Shown in pieces: positions 1 to 6,776 of a stretch of 8,423 nt of DNA. Origin of the DNA: Nitratiruptor sp. Lineage in GTDB: Bacteria > Campylobacterota > Campylobacteria > Campylobacterales > Nitratiruptoraceae. A program made the translations under genes and the position numbers. Location: assembly GCA_015494595.1 (NCBI GenBank), contig WGAX01000049.1, positions 1-8,423 of the forward strand, written 5' to 3'. Below the pieces are notes generated by a model. The model was not told the origin of the DNA. It ran no database searches and saw only the letters and a program-made list of their open reading frames with translations. The stretch's first letter is position 1; the number at the start of each line of letters is the position of its first letter.

Positions 1-337
1 AGCAGCCCAAATGAGTGAAGAGGAGATCAAAGAGTTACGAGAAAACAAGGAAAAGGTTGAAGAGTTGCGTAAAGAGATTGAGCCAGAAGCGAGAAAAAGC
101 GTTAAAGCCACCTTTATTGTAGATGCTTTGGCAAAAGCAGAAAATGTGGAGGTAAATGATCAAGAGGTAGTACAAACAATCTACTATGAGGCTTTACAGA
201 TGGGAAGAGATCCCAAAGAGATTTTAGAAGCCTATCAGCAACAAGGACTTCTTCCAGCAATCAAGATGGCGATGATTGAAGATAGACTCCTTACGCATCT
301 GCTCAATAAGAAAATTAAAAAAGAGGAAGCTGCATGA
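1..337 (+). CDS. tig: Trigger factor, C-terminal part (5' end outside window)
   Basis: Trigger factor is the ribosome-associated chaperone and peptidyl-prolyl isomerase that meets nascent chains at the exit tunnel. Only the last 111 residues are present: the reading frame is open to the window edge (position 1 is the third base of a codon), so the ATG at position 11 is an internal Met, not the start. The visible part is highly charged and helical, with EEEIKELRENKEK near the beginning, then a segment of the type seen in the C-terminal chaperone domain (DALAKAENVEVNDQEV, then a poly-helical run, DRLLTHLLNKKIKKEEAA at the end). The N-terminal ribosome-binding and PPIase domains cannot be seen. 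Its TGA overlaps the clpP start by four bases (ATGA). The assignment rests on the C-terminal pattern plus the tig-clpP-def context and is fairly secure. Confidence 0.9.
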   Translation, partial: AAQMSEEEIKELRENKEKVEELRKEIEPEARKSVKATFIVDALAKAENVEVNDQEVVQTIYYEALQMGRDPKEILEAYQQQGLLPAIKMAMIEDRLLTHLLNKKIKKEEAA

Positions 338-924
338 GCTACTATATCCCTTATGTGATTGAGCGCACAGGAAGAGGGGAGCGAAGCTATGATATTTACT
401 CAAGGCTTTTAAAAGATCGCATCGTTATGCTCAGTGGCGAAATTAACGATGCGGTAGCCTCCTCTATCGTGGCGCAGCTGCTCTTTTTAGAAGCTGAAGA
501 TCCAGACAAAGATATATATCTATATATTAACTCTCCAGGAGGCGTCATTACTAGTGGAATGAGCATTTTTGATACGATGAACTACATCAAGCCGGATGTG
601 GCAACAATTTGTATCGGACAGGCTGCTAGTATGGGAGCATTTTTACTCAGCTCTGGCGCAAAAGGTAAACGCTACGCTTTGCCGCATGCGCGCATTATGA
701 TTCATCAACCTCTTGGTGGTGCACAAGGACAGGCTACCGATATTGAGATCCAAGCCAAAGAGATTTTGCGCCTTAAAAAGATTCTCAATGAGATTTTGGC
801 TGAAAATACAGGACAAAGCTACAAAAAGATAGCAAAAGATACAGAGAGAGACTTTTTTATGAGTGCCGAAGAAGCCAAAGAGTATGGACTTATTGATCAG
901 GTATTGCAAAAGAGCGCTCGATGA
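334..924 (+). CDS. clpP: ATP-dependent Clp protease proteolytic subunit
   Basis: ClpP is the serine peptidase that forms the double heptameric barrel and degrades cytoplasmic proteins fed to it by ClpX or ClpA-type ATPases. The 196-residue length is normal for the family. The catalytic triad is complete: Ser99 in GQAASMGA, His124 in RIMIHQP and Asp173 in TERDFFMS. The oxyanion-loop motif NSPGG lies at residues 66-70 and the handle helix region follows His124. The start is supported by an AGAGGAA ribosome-binding site at 322-328 inside the end of tig, five bases before the ATG. It overlaps tig at its 5' end and def at its 3' end, each by four bases, which suggests translational coupling of folding, degradation and N-terminal processing enzymes. 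No processing propeptide is evident beyond the first few residues. Confidence 0.98.
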   Translation: MSYYIPYVIERTGRGERSYDIYSRLLKDRIVMLSGEINDAVASSIVAQLLFLEAEDPDKDIYLYINSPGGVITSGMSIFDTMNYIKPDVATICIGQAASMGAFLLSSGAKGKRYALPHARIMIHQPLGGAQGQATDIEIQAKEILRLKKILNEILAENTGQSYKKIAKDTERDFFMSAEEAKEYGLIDQVLQKSAR

Positions 925-1451
925 TTCGTCAAATCATTACATATCCAGATAAGCGGCTCTTTATGCGCTCTAATGAGGTGGAAAACTTTGATAAAGAGCT
1001 GCATCAACTGCTTGATGATATGTATGAGACGATGATTGCAAAAAATGGCATAGGCCTTGCTGCTATTCAAGTGGCCGTGCCCTTGCGAGCACTTATTATT
1101 AATCTTCCAGATGAAGAGGGAAAACAGCATAAAGAAGATCTTTTAGAGCTGATTAATCCGGTGATTGTAGAAAAAAGAGGCTCGCAAGTCTATACTGAGG
1201 GATGCCTTAGTGTACCAGAATACTATGATGATGTTGAGCGAGCTGAGTGGGTGAAGGTAGAGTATTACGATCGCTTTGGCAATAAAAAGAGCTTAGAAGC
1301 TGAGGCTCTGCTGGCCGTAGCCCTACAACATGAGATGGATCACCTTGATGGACATCTTTTTATAGAAAAGCTTCCCTATCTTAAACGCAAAAAATTTGAA
1401 AAAGAGTGGAAAAAACGCAAAAAGTCTCAAAAAAGTGGTGTTAAGGTTTAA
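921..1451 (+). CDS. def: Peptide deformylase
   Basis: This enzyme removes the formyl group from the N-terminal methionine of new proteins, using a metal ion (usually Fe2+). All three family motifs are present: motif 1 GIGLAAIQ at residues 43-50, motif 2 EGCLS at 93-97 and motif 3 QHEMDH at 136-141. By family knowledge Cys95, His137 and His141 bind the metal, Glu138 is the catalytic acid/base and Gln50 stabilises the oxyanion. The length of 176 residues is typical. The C-terminus, about residues 155-176, is a lysine-rich tail (KRKKFEKEWKKRKKSQK) that could touch the ribosome, as the basic C-terminal helix of E. coli deformylase does; that part is inference. Its ATG overlaps the clpP TGA. The only ribosome-binding-like sequence is a weak AGAG at 911-914, so its translation probably depends on ribosomes finishing clpP. 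Confidence 0.97.
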   Translation: MIRQIITYPDKRLFMRSNEVENFDKELHQLLDDMYETMIAKNGIGLAAIQVAVPLRALIINLPDEEGKQHKEDLLELINPVIVEKRGSQVYTEGCLSVPEYYDDVERAEWVKVEYYDRFGNKKSLEAEALLAVALQHEMDHLDGHLFIEKLPYLKRKKFEKEWKKRKKSQKSGVKV

Positions 1452-1456
1452 TTTTG
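1442..1456 (+). promoter_or_regulatory. Ribosome-binding site and TTG start of comM
   Basis: TAAGG at 1442-1446 lies seven bases before TTG at 1454-1456, inside the end of def. The protein family usually begins very near this point (a short stretch followed by a YSAAL/ATL-type segment, here LCATLQEVEAKRV), and no ATG or GTG in the frame fits better. The TTG start is therefore accepted. Confidence 0.7.
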
Positions 1457-2953
1457 CAAAAACTTCTTTGCGCCACGCTTCAAGAGGTAGAGGCAAAAAG
1501 GGTAGAGGTGGAGTGTGCTTTTGATAGGGCACTGCCAGCTTTTAGCATTGTAGGACTTGCTAGCAACTCCATTCAGGAGGCAAAAGAGCGAGTTAAATCG
1601 GCTCTTTTAGCAAACGGCTTTAAATTTCCTCCTCAAAAAATCACAATCAATCTCGCTCCAAGTGATCTAAAAAAGAGCGGTAGCCATTTTGATCTAGCTA
1701 TTGCTTTGAGTGTGGCTTTGCAAAAAGATAAAGTAGATTTAAATGATGTCTATATCTTTGGTGAGCTTGGGTTGGATGGCAGAGTCAAAGATACAAAAGT
1801 GCTCTTTCCTCTGCTACTCTCTTTGGCAAAAGAGCCAATCAAAGCGATTGTACCCAAGCAAAGCGTCCCAAAACTCTCTCTCATTCCCAATATAACGCTC
1901 TATCCTGTTGAGACATTGCAGGAGGCCATTGAGAAAATTACACAACAAAAACTTCAACCTACAAAAACATCTTCCTACCCCTATCCATATATTAGCGTGA
2001 AGGAGCAAAAATATTACTATGTAGAGGAGTATCCTCTAGATTTTTTTGAAGTGAAAGGGCAAGAAAATGCCAAAAGGGCTGCTCTCATAGCAGCTGTTGG
2101 GATGCATAATATCCTTTTTGAGGGAAGTCCGGGGTGCGGCAAAAGTATGATTGCCAAGCGTATGCGCTACATCTTGCCTCCACTCTCTATGGCAGAGATT
2201 TTAGAGATTGCCAAACTAAAAACTTTGGCAGCAGAAGAGCCAGATTTTGTGCCTTTGCGCCCTTTTCGTCAACCTCATCACAGCAGCACTAAGGCGAGTA
2301 TTTTTGGTGGGGGAAGTGGTTTGGCAAGACCAGGAGAGGTGGCTTTGGCACATAGAGGTATACTCTTTTTTGATGAGTTTCCCCATTTTTCTAAAAGCGT
2401 ACTAGAGGCTTTGCGTGAGCCTTTGCAAGATAGAAGGGTACTCATTTCAAGAGTTAATCTGAAAGTGGAGTATCCTAGTGATTTTCTGTTTATTGCTGCG
2501 CAAAATCCTTGCCCTTGCGGTAATCTTTTGCATCCAGATAGAGAATGTAGGTGTAGTGAGCGAGAGATTGCACGCTATAAAGCTAAGATTTCAGAGCCTC
2601 TTTTGGATCGAATTGAGCTGTATGTCCAGATGCAGCCAATTTCATCTGAAGATCGGCCAACTTTTGATTCTAAAACAGTGCATCAGATGGTACGAAAAGC
2701 TTTTATTTTCAGACAAAAAAGGGGGCAGAGCACTTTTAATGGCTCCTTGCAAGAGGCACAAATAGAGCAGTTTTGCCAGTTGGAGCCAGAAGCGCAAATG
2801 GTACTTGAAAAAGCAGTACATAATCTTGCATTAAGTATGCGCGCTATTGCCAACATAAAAAAGGTAGCAAGAAGTATTGCTGATCTGCAGGAGAGTGAAA
2901 AGATTACAAAAGGGCATATTTTAGAGGCTTTGAGTTTTAGAAAAAGAGGATAG
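1454..2953 (+). CDS. comM: ComM/YifB-family AAA+ ATPase (branch-migration helicase for natural transformation)
   Basis: The 499-residue protein has the three-part YifB/ComM architecture. The N-terminal ChlI-like domain spans about residues 1-165 (FSIVGLASNSIQEAKERV, GELGLDGRV). The Mg-chelatase-type AAA+ core spans about 195-400, with Walker A GSPGCGKS at 224-231, Walker B ILFFDEF at 303-309, and sensor 1 at Asn351. The C-terminal domain follows, with RAIANIKKVARSIADL near 463-478. Cys353, Cys355, Cys365 and Cys367 form a C-P-C plus C-R-C set typical of the family and suggest a metal-binding loop. In Vibrio and Acinetobacter, ComM is a hexameric helicase that promotes branch migration during integration of transforming DNA; the same role is inferred here. 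The start is a TTG two bases after the def stop, preceded by TAAGG at 1442-1446. Older databases call this family Mg-chelatase-like, which is misleading. Confidence 0.93.
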   Translation: MQKLLCATLQEVEAKRVEVECAFDRALPAFSIVGLASNSIQEAKERVKSALLANGFKFPPQKITINLAPSDLKKSGSHFDLAIALSVALQKDKVDLNDVYIFGELGLDGRVKDTKVLFPLLLSLAKEPIKAIVPKQSVPKLSLIPNITLYPVETLQEAIEKITQQKLQPTKTSSYPYPYISVKEQKYYYVEEYPLDFFEVKGQENAKRAALIAAVGMHNILFEGSPGCGKSMIAKRMRYILPPLSMAEILEIAKLKTLAAEEPDFVPLRPFRQPHHSSTKASIFGGGSGLARPGEVALAHRGILFFDEFPHFSKSVLEALREPLQDRRVLISRVNLKVEYPSDFLFIAAQNPCPCGNLLHPDRECRCSEREIARYKAKISEPLLDRIELYVQMQPISSEDRPTFDSKTVHQMVRKAFIFRQKRGQSTFNGSLQEAQIEQFCQLEPEAQMVLEKAVHNLALSMRAIANIKKVARSIADLQESEKITKGHILEALSFRKRG

Positions 2954-2957
2954 CAAG

Positions 2958-3317
2958 ATGGGCTTTTTTATCAAAAAAACAGCAAGTGGTATCAAAGAGA
3001 AGACATTTATTGCAAGACATACAAAAATTGTAGGTAATGTGGAAACAGATAGAGATCTCTATATCGATGGAGAAGTAAAAGGAGATATTGTCTCTTCCAA
3101 ACTTGTTACTATTGGAAAAACTGGGAGATGTGAAGGGGATATAAAAGCAAAAGCAGTAGTTATAAGTGGAGTAGTCAAGGGAGTTATAGAGGCTGAGCGA
3201 GTAGATATTATAAGTGGTGGACGCGCCATTGGAGAGGTATTTGCAGAGCATTTTAGTGTTGAAACTATGGGAGTGTTTAACGGAGTTCACCATCAAGAAG
3301 AGGAGGCAAAGGAGTAG
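2958..3317 (+). CDS. Bactofilin (polymer-forming cytoskeletal protein, DUF583)
   Basis: The 119-residue protein has the short, repetitive beta-strand pattern of bactofilins, small proteins that polymerise without nucleotides into filaments at the inner face of the membrane. About residues 22-108 are regular turns rich in V, I and G (IVGNVETDRDLYIDGEVKGD, then GEGDIKAKAVVIS-like and RAIGEVFAE), expected to fold as a right-handed beta-helix. The first residues, MGFFIKKTA, are short, hydrophobic and basic, like the membrane-targeting N-termini of some bactofilins. The C-terminus (HHQEEEAKE) is polar and probably disordered. In Helicobacter pylori the bactofilin CcmA works with M23 peptidases in helical cell shape; here no peptidase gene is adjacent, so the partner is unknown. 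The start follows AGAGGA at 2945-2950, and the gene lies four bases after comM, so it probably shares its transcript. Confidence 0.92.
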   Translation: MGFFIKKTASGIKEKTFIARHTKIVGNVETDRDLYIDGEVKGDIVSSKLVTIGKTGRCEGDIKAKAVVISGVVKGVIEAERVDIISGGRAIGEVFAEHFSVETMGVFNGVHHQEEEAKE

Positions 3318-3332
3318 GGCGCACTATGCGCC
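3318..3332. terminator. Symmetric hairpin between convergent genes (possible weak bidirectional terminator)
   Basis: GGCGCA at 3318-3323 and TGCGCC at 3327-3332 form a perfect 6-bp stem with the 3-base loop CTA. It begins directly after the bactofilin stop codon, and its loop contains the stop codon of the minus-strand transporter gene. Neither side has a proper run of T, so termination by the intrinsic mechanism is uncertain. As the only structure between two convergent genes it is the best candidate. Confidence 0.4.
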
Positions 3333-4373
3333 AAAAGCTGCTACCACCCCTTTTGTAACAAAGTACCCCCCTACCATTAGCCAAACAGCCATCAAAAGAG
3401 CCAATAGCACAGGTTTAGCTCCTGCTTGCTTAAACTTCTCTACACTTGTCTCCATTCCCAATGCTGTCATTGCCATCGTAAGTAAAAAGGTATCGAGCTT
3501 ATTGATGCCTTCAATAACTGGATGCAGGCTCTCGATATTGATCAAAAAAGAGTTGATGCCAGCCATTACAATAAACCATACAGCAAACCAGGGAATTGAA
3601 ATTTTAAATTTTTTGCTTTCAGTGCTTGCTTGTGCACTTTTTGAGACAATGATACCAAGAATAATAAGCAAAGGGGCAATCATCATAACTCTTGTCATCT
3701 TTACAATCACAGCATTATTCATAGCAACTTCGCTTACCGCTCCTCCCGCTGCTACCACTTGAGCCACCTCATGCACGGTGCCTCCTACATAGATGCCATA
3801 AGTTGCTGGATCCATATGAAAAATTCCGGCCTTAAAAAGAGCAGGATAGGTAAACATCGCAATTGTTCCAAAAAGCACCACAGTGCCCACTGCTACTGCG
3901 CTTTTGTATGGCTCAGCTTTAAGCACTGGCTCAGTTGCTAGGACTGCGGCTGCTCCACATACACTTGATCCAGAAGCTGTTAAAATTGCAGTATCTCGAT
4001 CAAGTTTGAAGATTTTTACACCTGCCCACCAGCCTAGAATAAAAGTAGTTGTAAGCATAATAGTAGAGACGCTTAAGCCTGCCAATCCAACCTCTGCAAT
4101 TTGCTGGAAAGTGATGCGAAAGCCATATAAAATAATGGCAAAACGCAAAAGCTGCTTGGAGCTAAAGACAATACCTGGTACCCACTCTTTGGGAATATGG
4201 CTGCGCAGTGTATTGGCATAGAACATCCCTATAACAATACCAATAATCAGAGGACTAATGGCGAGGGCTTTGATAAAGCTCACTTGAGAAATTTGAATGG
4301 CTGCTATGGTGAAAAGAGCGACAAACAGAATGCCATTGAGGGTGTACTTAATATTTTCCTTGCTAAAGGCCAT
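3324..4373 (-). CDS. YeiH-family (UPF0324) integral membrane transporter, putative sulfate/sulfur-anion exporter family
   Basis: This is a 349-residue polytopic inner-membrane protein with roughly ten hydrophobic segments, starting with one at about residues 13-27. Family-type motifs are visible: LLRFAIILYGFRITFQQI at 75-92, ASGSSVCGAAA at 133-143, and GGTVHEVAQVVAAG at 197-210, followed by VKMTRVMMIAPLL. UPF0324/YeiH proteins are annotated as putative sulfate exporters, but the true substrate of most members is not established. The start is well supported: AAAGGAG on the minus strand (4384-4378) lies four bases before the ATG. The gene is divergent from a LysR regulator, an arrangement like yeiH/yeiE of enterobacteria, which suggests regulation by that protein. 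It is convergent with the bactofilin gene, with six bases between the coding regions. It seems to be transcribed alone. Confidence 0.9.
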   Translation of the reverse strand: MAFSKENIKYTLNGILFVALFTIAAIQISQVSFIKALAISPLIIGIVIGMFYANTLRSHIPKEWVPGIVFSSKQLLRFAIILYGFRITFQQIAEVGLAGLSVSTIMLTTTFILGWWAGVKIFKLDRDTAILTASGSSVCGAAAVLATEPVLKAEPYKSAVAVGTVVLFGTIAMFTYPALFKAGIFHMDPATYGIYVGGTVHEVAQVVAAGGAVSEVAMNNAVIVKMTRVMMIAPLLIILGIIVSKSAQASTESKKFKISIPWFAVWFIVMAGINSFLINIESLHPVIEGINKLDTFLLTMAMTALGMETSVEKFKQAGAKPVLLALLMAVWLMVGGYFVTKGVVAAFGA

Positions 4374-4386
4374 AACGCTCCTTTAA

Positions 4387-4409
4387 TATAATTTGAATGA
4401 TATATTATA
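4387..4409. promoter_or_regulatory. Candidate LysR-type operator (T-N11-A inverted repeat)
   Basis: TATAAT at 4387-4392 and ATTATA at 4404-4409 are a perfect 6-bp inverted repeat separated by 11 bases, which is exactly the T-N11-A form bound by LysR-type regulators. It lies between the transporter gene and the divergent LysR gene and covers the -10 element and start site of the transporter promoter, a position better suited to repression than activation. The sequence is AT-only in its arms, so chance is a real alternative. Confidence 0.35.
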
Positions 4410-4432
4410 AAGCTTTTGTTTTAATAAGTAAA
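4404..4432 (-). promoter_or_regulatory. Predicted sigma70 promoter of the yeiH-like gene
   Basis: On the minus strand, TTTACT at 4432-4427 (-35, four of six consensus bases) and TATAAT at 4409-4404 (-10, perfect) are 17 bases apart. The predicted transcription start is near 4397, giving a leader of about 24 bases that contains the AAAGGAG ribosome-binding site. Such matches are easier to meet by chance in this very AT-rich gap, but position and spacing are right. Confidence 0.6.
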
Positions 4433-4447
4433 ATAAATAAAATAATA

Positions 4448-4477
4448 TATAATAATAAAAATTTTTGAAATTAAAGG
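4448..4477 (+). promoter_or_regulatory. Predicted promoter (-10) and ribosome-binding site of the LysR gene
   Basis: A perfect TATAAT at 4448-4453 would start transcription near 4460, and AAAGG at 4473-4477 lies six bases before the ATG at 4484. No good -35 hexamer is visible at 17 bases (TAAGTA at 4425-4430), which is common in Campylobacterota promoters. Its upstream part overlaps the -35 region of the divergent transporter promoter, so the two may compete. Confidence 0.5.
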
Positions 4478-4483
4478 CTTTGT

Positions 4484-5404
4484 ATGCGTATAACATTGAG
4501 GCAGATGGAGCTCTTTTTGGAGGTGGCCAAAATTGGACATCTCACCCAAGTTGCAAAAAAGTTCAATCTTAGCCAGTCTGCAGTCTCTATGTCTTTAAAA
4601 GAGCTAGAATCGATTCTTGGCTGTAAACTCTTTGAGAGGATTCAAAAAAAGCTTATTCTCAATGAAAAGGGACGAGCCTTTTATGAAGAGATTGAGCCAC
4701 TTATCTATAGATTACGAGATATTGAATCTGAATTTATGTCGATGGAGAATAAAGGAAAGCTTATTATTGGCTGTAGCACCACAATAGCTGACTATATTAT
4801 GCCTCACATTGTGTGTGAATATATGCAAGAGTATCCTGAGGTAAAAATCCAGATGAAGATAGATAACACCGCCCAAATTGCTAAAATGAGCCAAGAGGGG
4901 GCAATAGATATTGGCTACATCGAAGGAGATATTAGCTGTAAATCCTGCCTGATTACTCCCATTGGTAAAGATGAGCTTGTGGTAGTAAGTGGAGATAAGC
5001 GTCTGGCTAAAAAAAAGGAGCACTATATCGATACACTGCTAGATAAAAAGTGGATTTTAAGAGAAGAAGGAAGCGGTACAAGAGGAGAGTTTATTAGAAA
5101 GCTTGGGAAATTTGCCAATGAGCTTAATATCTACCTTGAGCTTCGCCATACAGAGGCTATAATAAATGTATTACAAGAGGTGGATGAGAGTTTAAGTTGT
5201 GTAAGCAAAATTGCAGTCAAAAAGTATCTAGAGAGTGGAGAGCTGTATGAGATTAAGATTAAAGGGTTTGAGTTTGGCAGGGATTTTTATCAGATCTACT
5301 ACAAAAGCAAATATCAAAGCGAGCTTTTTAAAAAGTTTAGTTTTTATGCCAGAAGCAGATTTGCACAAATTTTAGGAGATAAATATGCAAAACCTCTACA
5401 TTGA
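4484..5404 (+). CDS. LysR-type transcriptional regulator, YeiE/CbbR-like
   Basis: The 306-residue protein has the standard LysR layout. The N-terminal winged helix-turn-helix spans about residues 3-62 (RQMELFLEVAKIGHLTQVAKK onward, with the recognition helix SQSAVSMSLKELE at 30-42). A linker helix follows to about 88, then a two-lobed periplasmic-binding-like effector domain from about 90 to the end (KLIIGCSTTIADYIMPHIV, GAIDIGYIEG, WILREEGSGTR). The last motif is typical of the YeiE/CbbR/CysB-like branch, whose members respond to small anions or metabolites; enterobacterial YeiE has been reported to respond to sulfite. The gene is divergent from the YeiH-family transporter and is inferred to control it and itself. 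A run of eight A at 5009-5016 lies within the gene. The 3' end overlaps nnr by 20 bases, so both may be on one transcript. Confidence 0.93.
   Translation: MRITLRQMELFLEVAKIGHLTQVAKKFNLSQSAVSMSLKELESILGCKLFERIQKKLILNEKGRAFYEEIEPLIYRLRDIESEFMSMENKGKLIIGCSTTIADYIMPHIVCEYMQEYPEVKIQMKIDNTAQIAKMSQEGAIDIGYIEGDISCKSCLITPIGKDELVVVSGDKRLAKKKEHYIDTLLDKKWILREEGSGTRGEFIRKLGKFANELNIYLELRHTEAIINVLQEVDESLSCVSKIAVKKYLESGELYEIKIKGFEFGRDFYQIYYKSKYQSELFKKFSFYARSRFAQILGDKYAKPLH
5374..5387 (+). promoter_or_regulatory. Ribosome-binding site deciding the nnr start inside the LysR gene
   Basis: AGGAGA at 5374-5379 lies five bases before the ATG at 5385-5387. This strong site lies inside the last codons of the LysR gene and fixes the start of nnr despite the 20-base overlap. 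Confidence 0.75.
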
Positions 5405-6776
5405 TGTAGCAAAACTGGATCAACGCTGTTATGAGATCTATAATCTACCAGAAGATATTTTGATGGAGCATGCTGCCTTTGCAATAACCCAACAGATCCA
5501 AAAACAGTTTCCAAAAGGTGCTTCGGTGCTTATTGTAGCGGGTCCTGGCAACAATGGAGGCGATGGGATAGCTTGTGCTAGGCAGCTTTTGAAAGAGTAT
5601 GAGGTGCTACTCTTTGTGCCCTATGGGGCAAAGAGTCAGATGTGCAAAATCCAGCTAGATAGATTTTATGCTTGTGGTGGGGAGCTCATTGATGAGATAA
5701 AGGAAGCGGATGCAATCGTAGATGCTCTTTTTGGCAGTGGGCTTAGTAAACCTTTGCGTGAAGATAGTGTGCATCTTATTGATCGACTAAACCGTATAAG
5801 GGGCTTTAAAATTGCCTGCGATATTCCAAGCGGGATAGATAAAGATGGCAAACCTTTGCCCGTTGCCTTTGAGGCAGATTTGACTGTAACAATGGGAGCA
5901 CGAAAGAGATCGCTTTTTATGGATTTGGCAAAGGATTATGTAGGTGAGGTAGTAGTAGCAGATTTGGGAGTAAGCCAAAGGCTGTATGAGGAGGATAGCA
6001 ACTGGAAACTTTTGGAGAGAGAAGATCTCAAGCCCCCCTACCGCACAAAGCAAAATAGTAACAAAGGCAACTATGGGCATTTGGCAGTTATTGCAGGAGA
6101 GAAGGAGGGGGCTGCCATAATGGCTGCCCAGGCAGCTCTTAGCTATGGAGCGGGGCTTGTAAGTGTAGTAACATTTGAAAATATTGCGATTCCTTATGAG
6201 CTTATGCACTCTTCACACTTGCCTCCCAAAACTACTGCAATAGCGGTGGGAATGGGATTAGGAGTGGAGTATTGCGATGATGATCTGGATGGATTTTTAA
6301 ACAATAATCTTCCTTTGGTCATAGATGCAGATCTTTTCTACTCTACAAAGATTTTGAAACTTTTAGAAAGAGATAAGATAATCCTTACCCCCCATCCCAA
6401 AGAGTTTGCCTCTTTGCTCAAGCTTTGCGCTATTGCAGAGGTTACTCCAAAAGAGGTGCAGGAAAATAGAGCGGAATTTGTGGAGGAGTTTTGCAGGCGC
6501 TATCCAAAAGCGGTGCTGATTTTAAAGGGTGCAAACCCAATCATTGCGCACAATGGGAGCTTTTTTATCAATCCGCTTGGCAGCAACGCTTTAGCAAAAG
6601 GGGGAAGTGGTGATGTGCTCACAGGACTTGTAGGAGCCCTTTTGGCTCAAGGGTATGAGCCTTTGGAAGCTGCGCTGCAAGGCTCTTTAGCCCATGCAAT
6701 TGCTAGCCAAAAAGTAGCCAAAGCAAACTATGCCCTGCGTCCAAAAGATCTGATTGAGGCGGTAAGTAAATTATGA
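5385..6776 (+). CDS. nnr: Bifunctional NAD(P)H-hydrate epimerase / ADP-dependent NAD(P)H-hydrate dehydratase
   Basis: This metabolite-repair enzyme restores damaged, hydrated NADH and NADPH: the epimerase interconverts the R and S hydrates and the dehydratase removes water from the S form using ADP. The 463-residue protein contains both domains. The YjeF_N epimerase half, about 1-205, has VAGPGNNGGDGIACARQL at 51-68, the catalytic-type aspartate in IVDALFGSG (Asp113) and DIPSGID at 146-152. The ribokinase-like dehydratase half, about 222-460, has KGNYGHLAVIAG at 227-238, LVIDADLFY at 311-319, LTPHPKEFA at 334-342, LKGANPII at 380-387 and GGSGDVLTG at 406-414, with the conserved Asp410. It is somewhat shorter than the ~500 residues usual for the fused protein, mainly in the interdomain region. 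It overlaps the LysR gene by 20 bases and purN by four. Confidence 0.95.
   Translation: MQNLYIDVAKLDQRCYEIYNLPEDILMEHAAFAITQQIQKQFPKGASVLIVAGPGNNGGDGIACARQLLKEYEVLLFVPYGAKSQMCKIQLDRFYACGGELIDEIKEADAIVDALFGSGLSKPLREDSVHLIDRLNRIRGFKIACDIPSGIDKDGKPLPVAFEADLTVTMGARKRSLFMDLAKDYVGEVVVADLGVSQRLYEEDSNWKLLEREDLKPPYRTKQNSNKGNYGHLAVIAGEKEGAAIMAAQAALSYGAGLVSVVTFENIAIPYELMHSSHLPPKTTAIAVGMGLGVEYCDDDLDGFLNNNLPLVIDADLFYSTKILKLLERDKIILTPHPKEFASLLKLCAIAEVTPKEVQENRAEFVEEFCRRYPKAVLILKGANPIIAHNGSFFINPLGSNALAKGGSGDVLTGLVGALLAQGYEPLEAALQGSLAHAIASQKVAKANYALRPKDLIEAVSKL

Noticed and set aside
3214..4391. Plus-strand open frames opposite the transporter gene.
   Set aside because: They are antisense shadows of a well-supported minus-strand membrane protein gene, without ribosome-binding sites or family resemblance.
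5009..5016. Run of eight A in the LysR gene as a phase-variable tract.
   Set aside because: The length is modest and encodes an ordinary Lys-Lys-Lys stretch; similar runs of seven A or T occur in several housekeeping genes of this AT-rich window.
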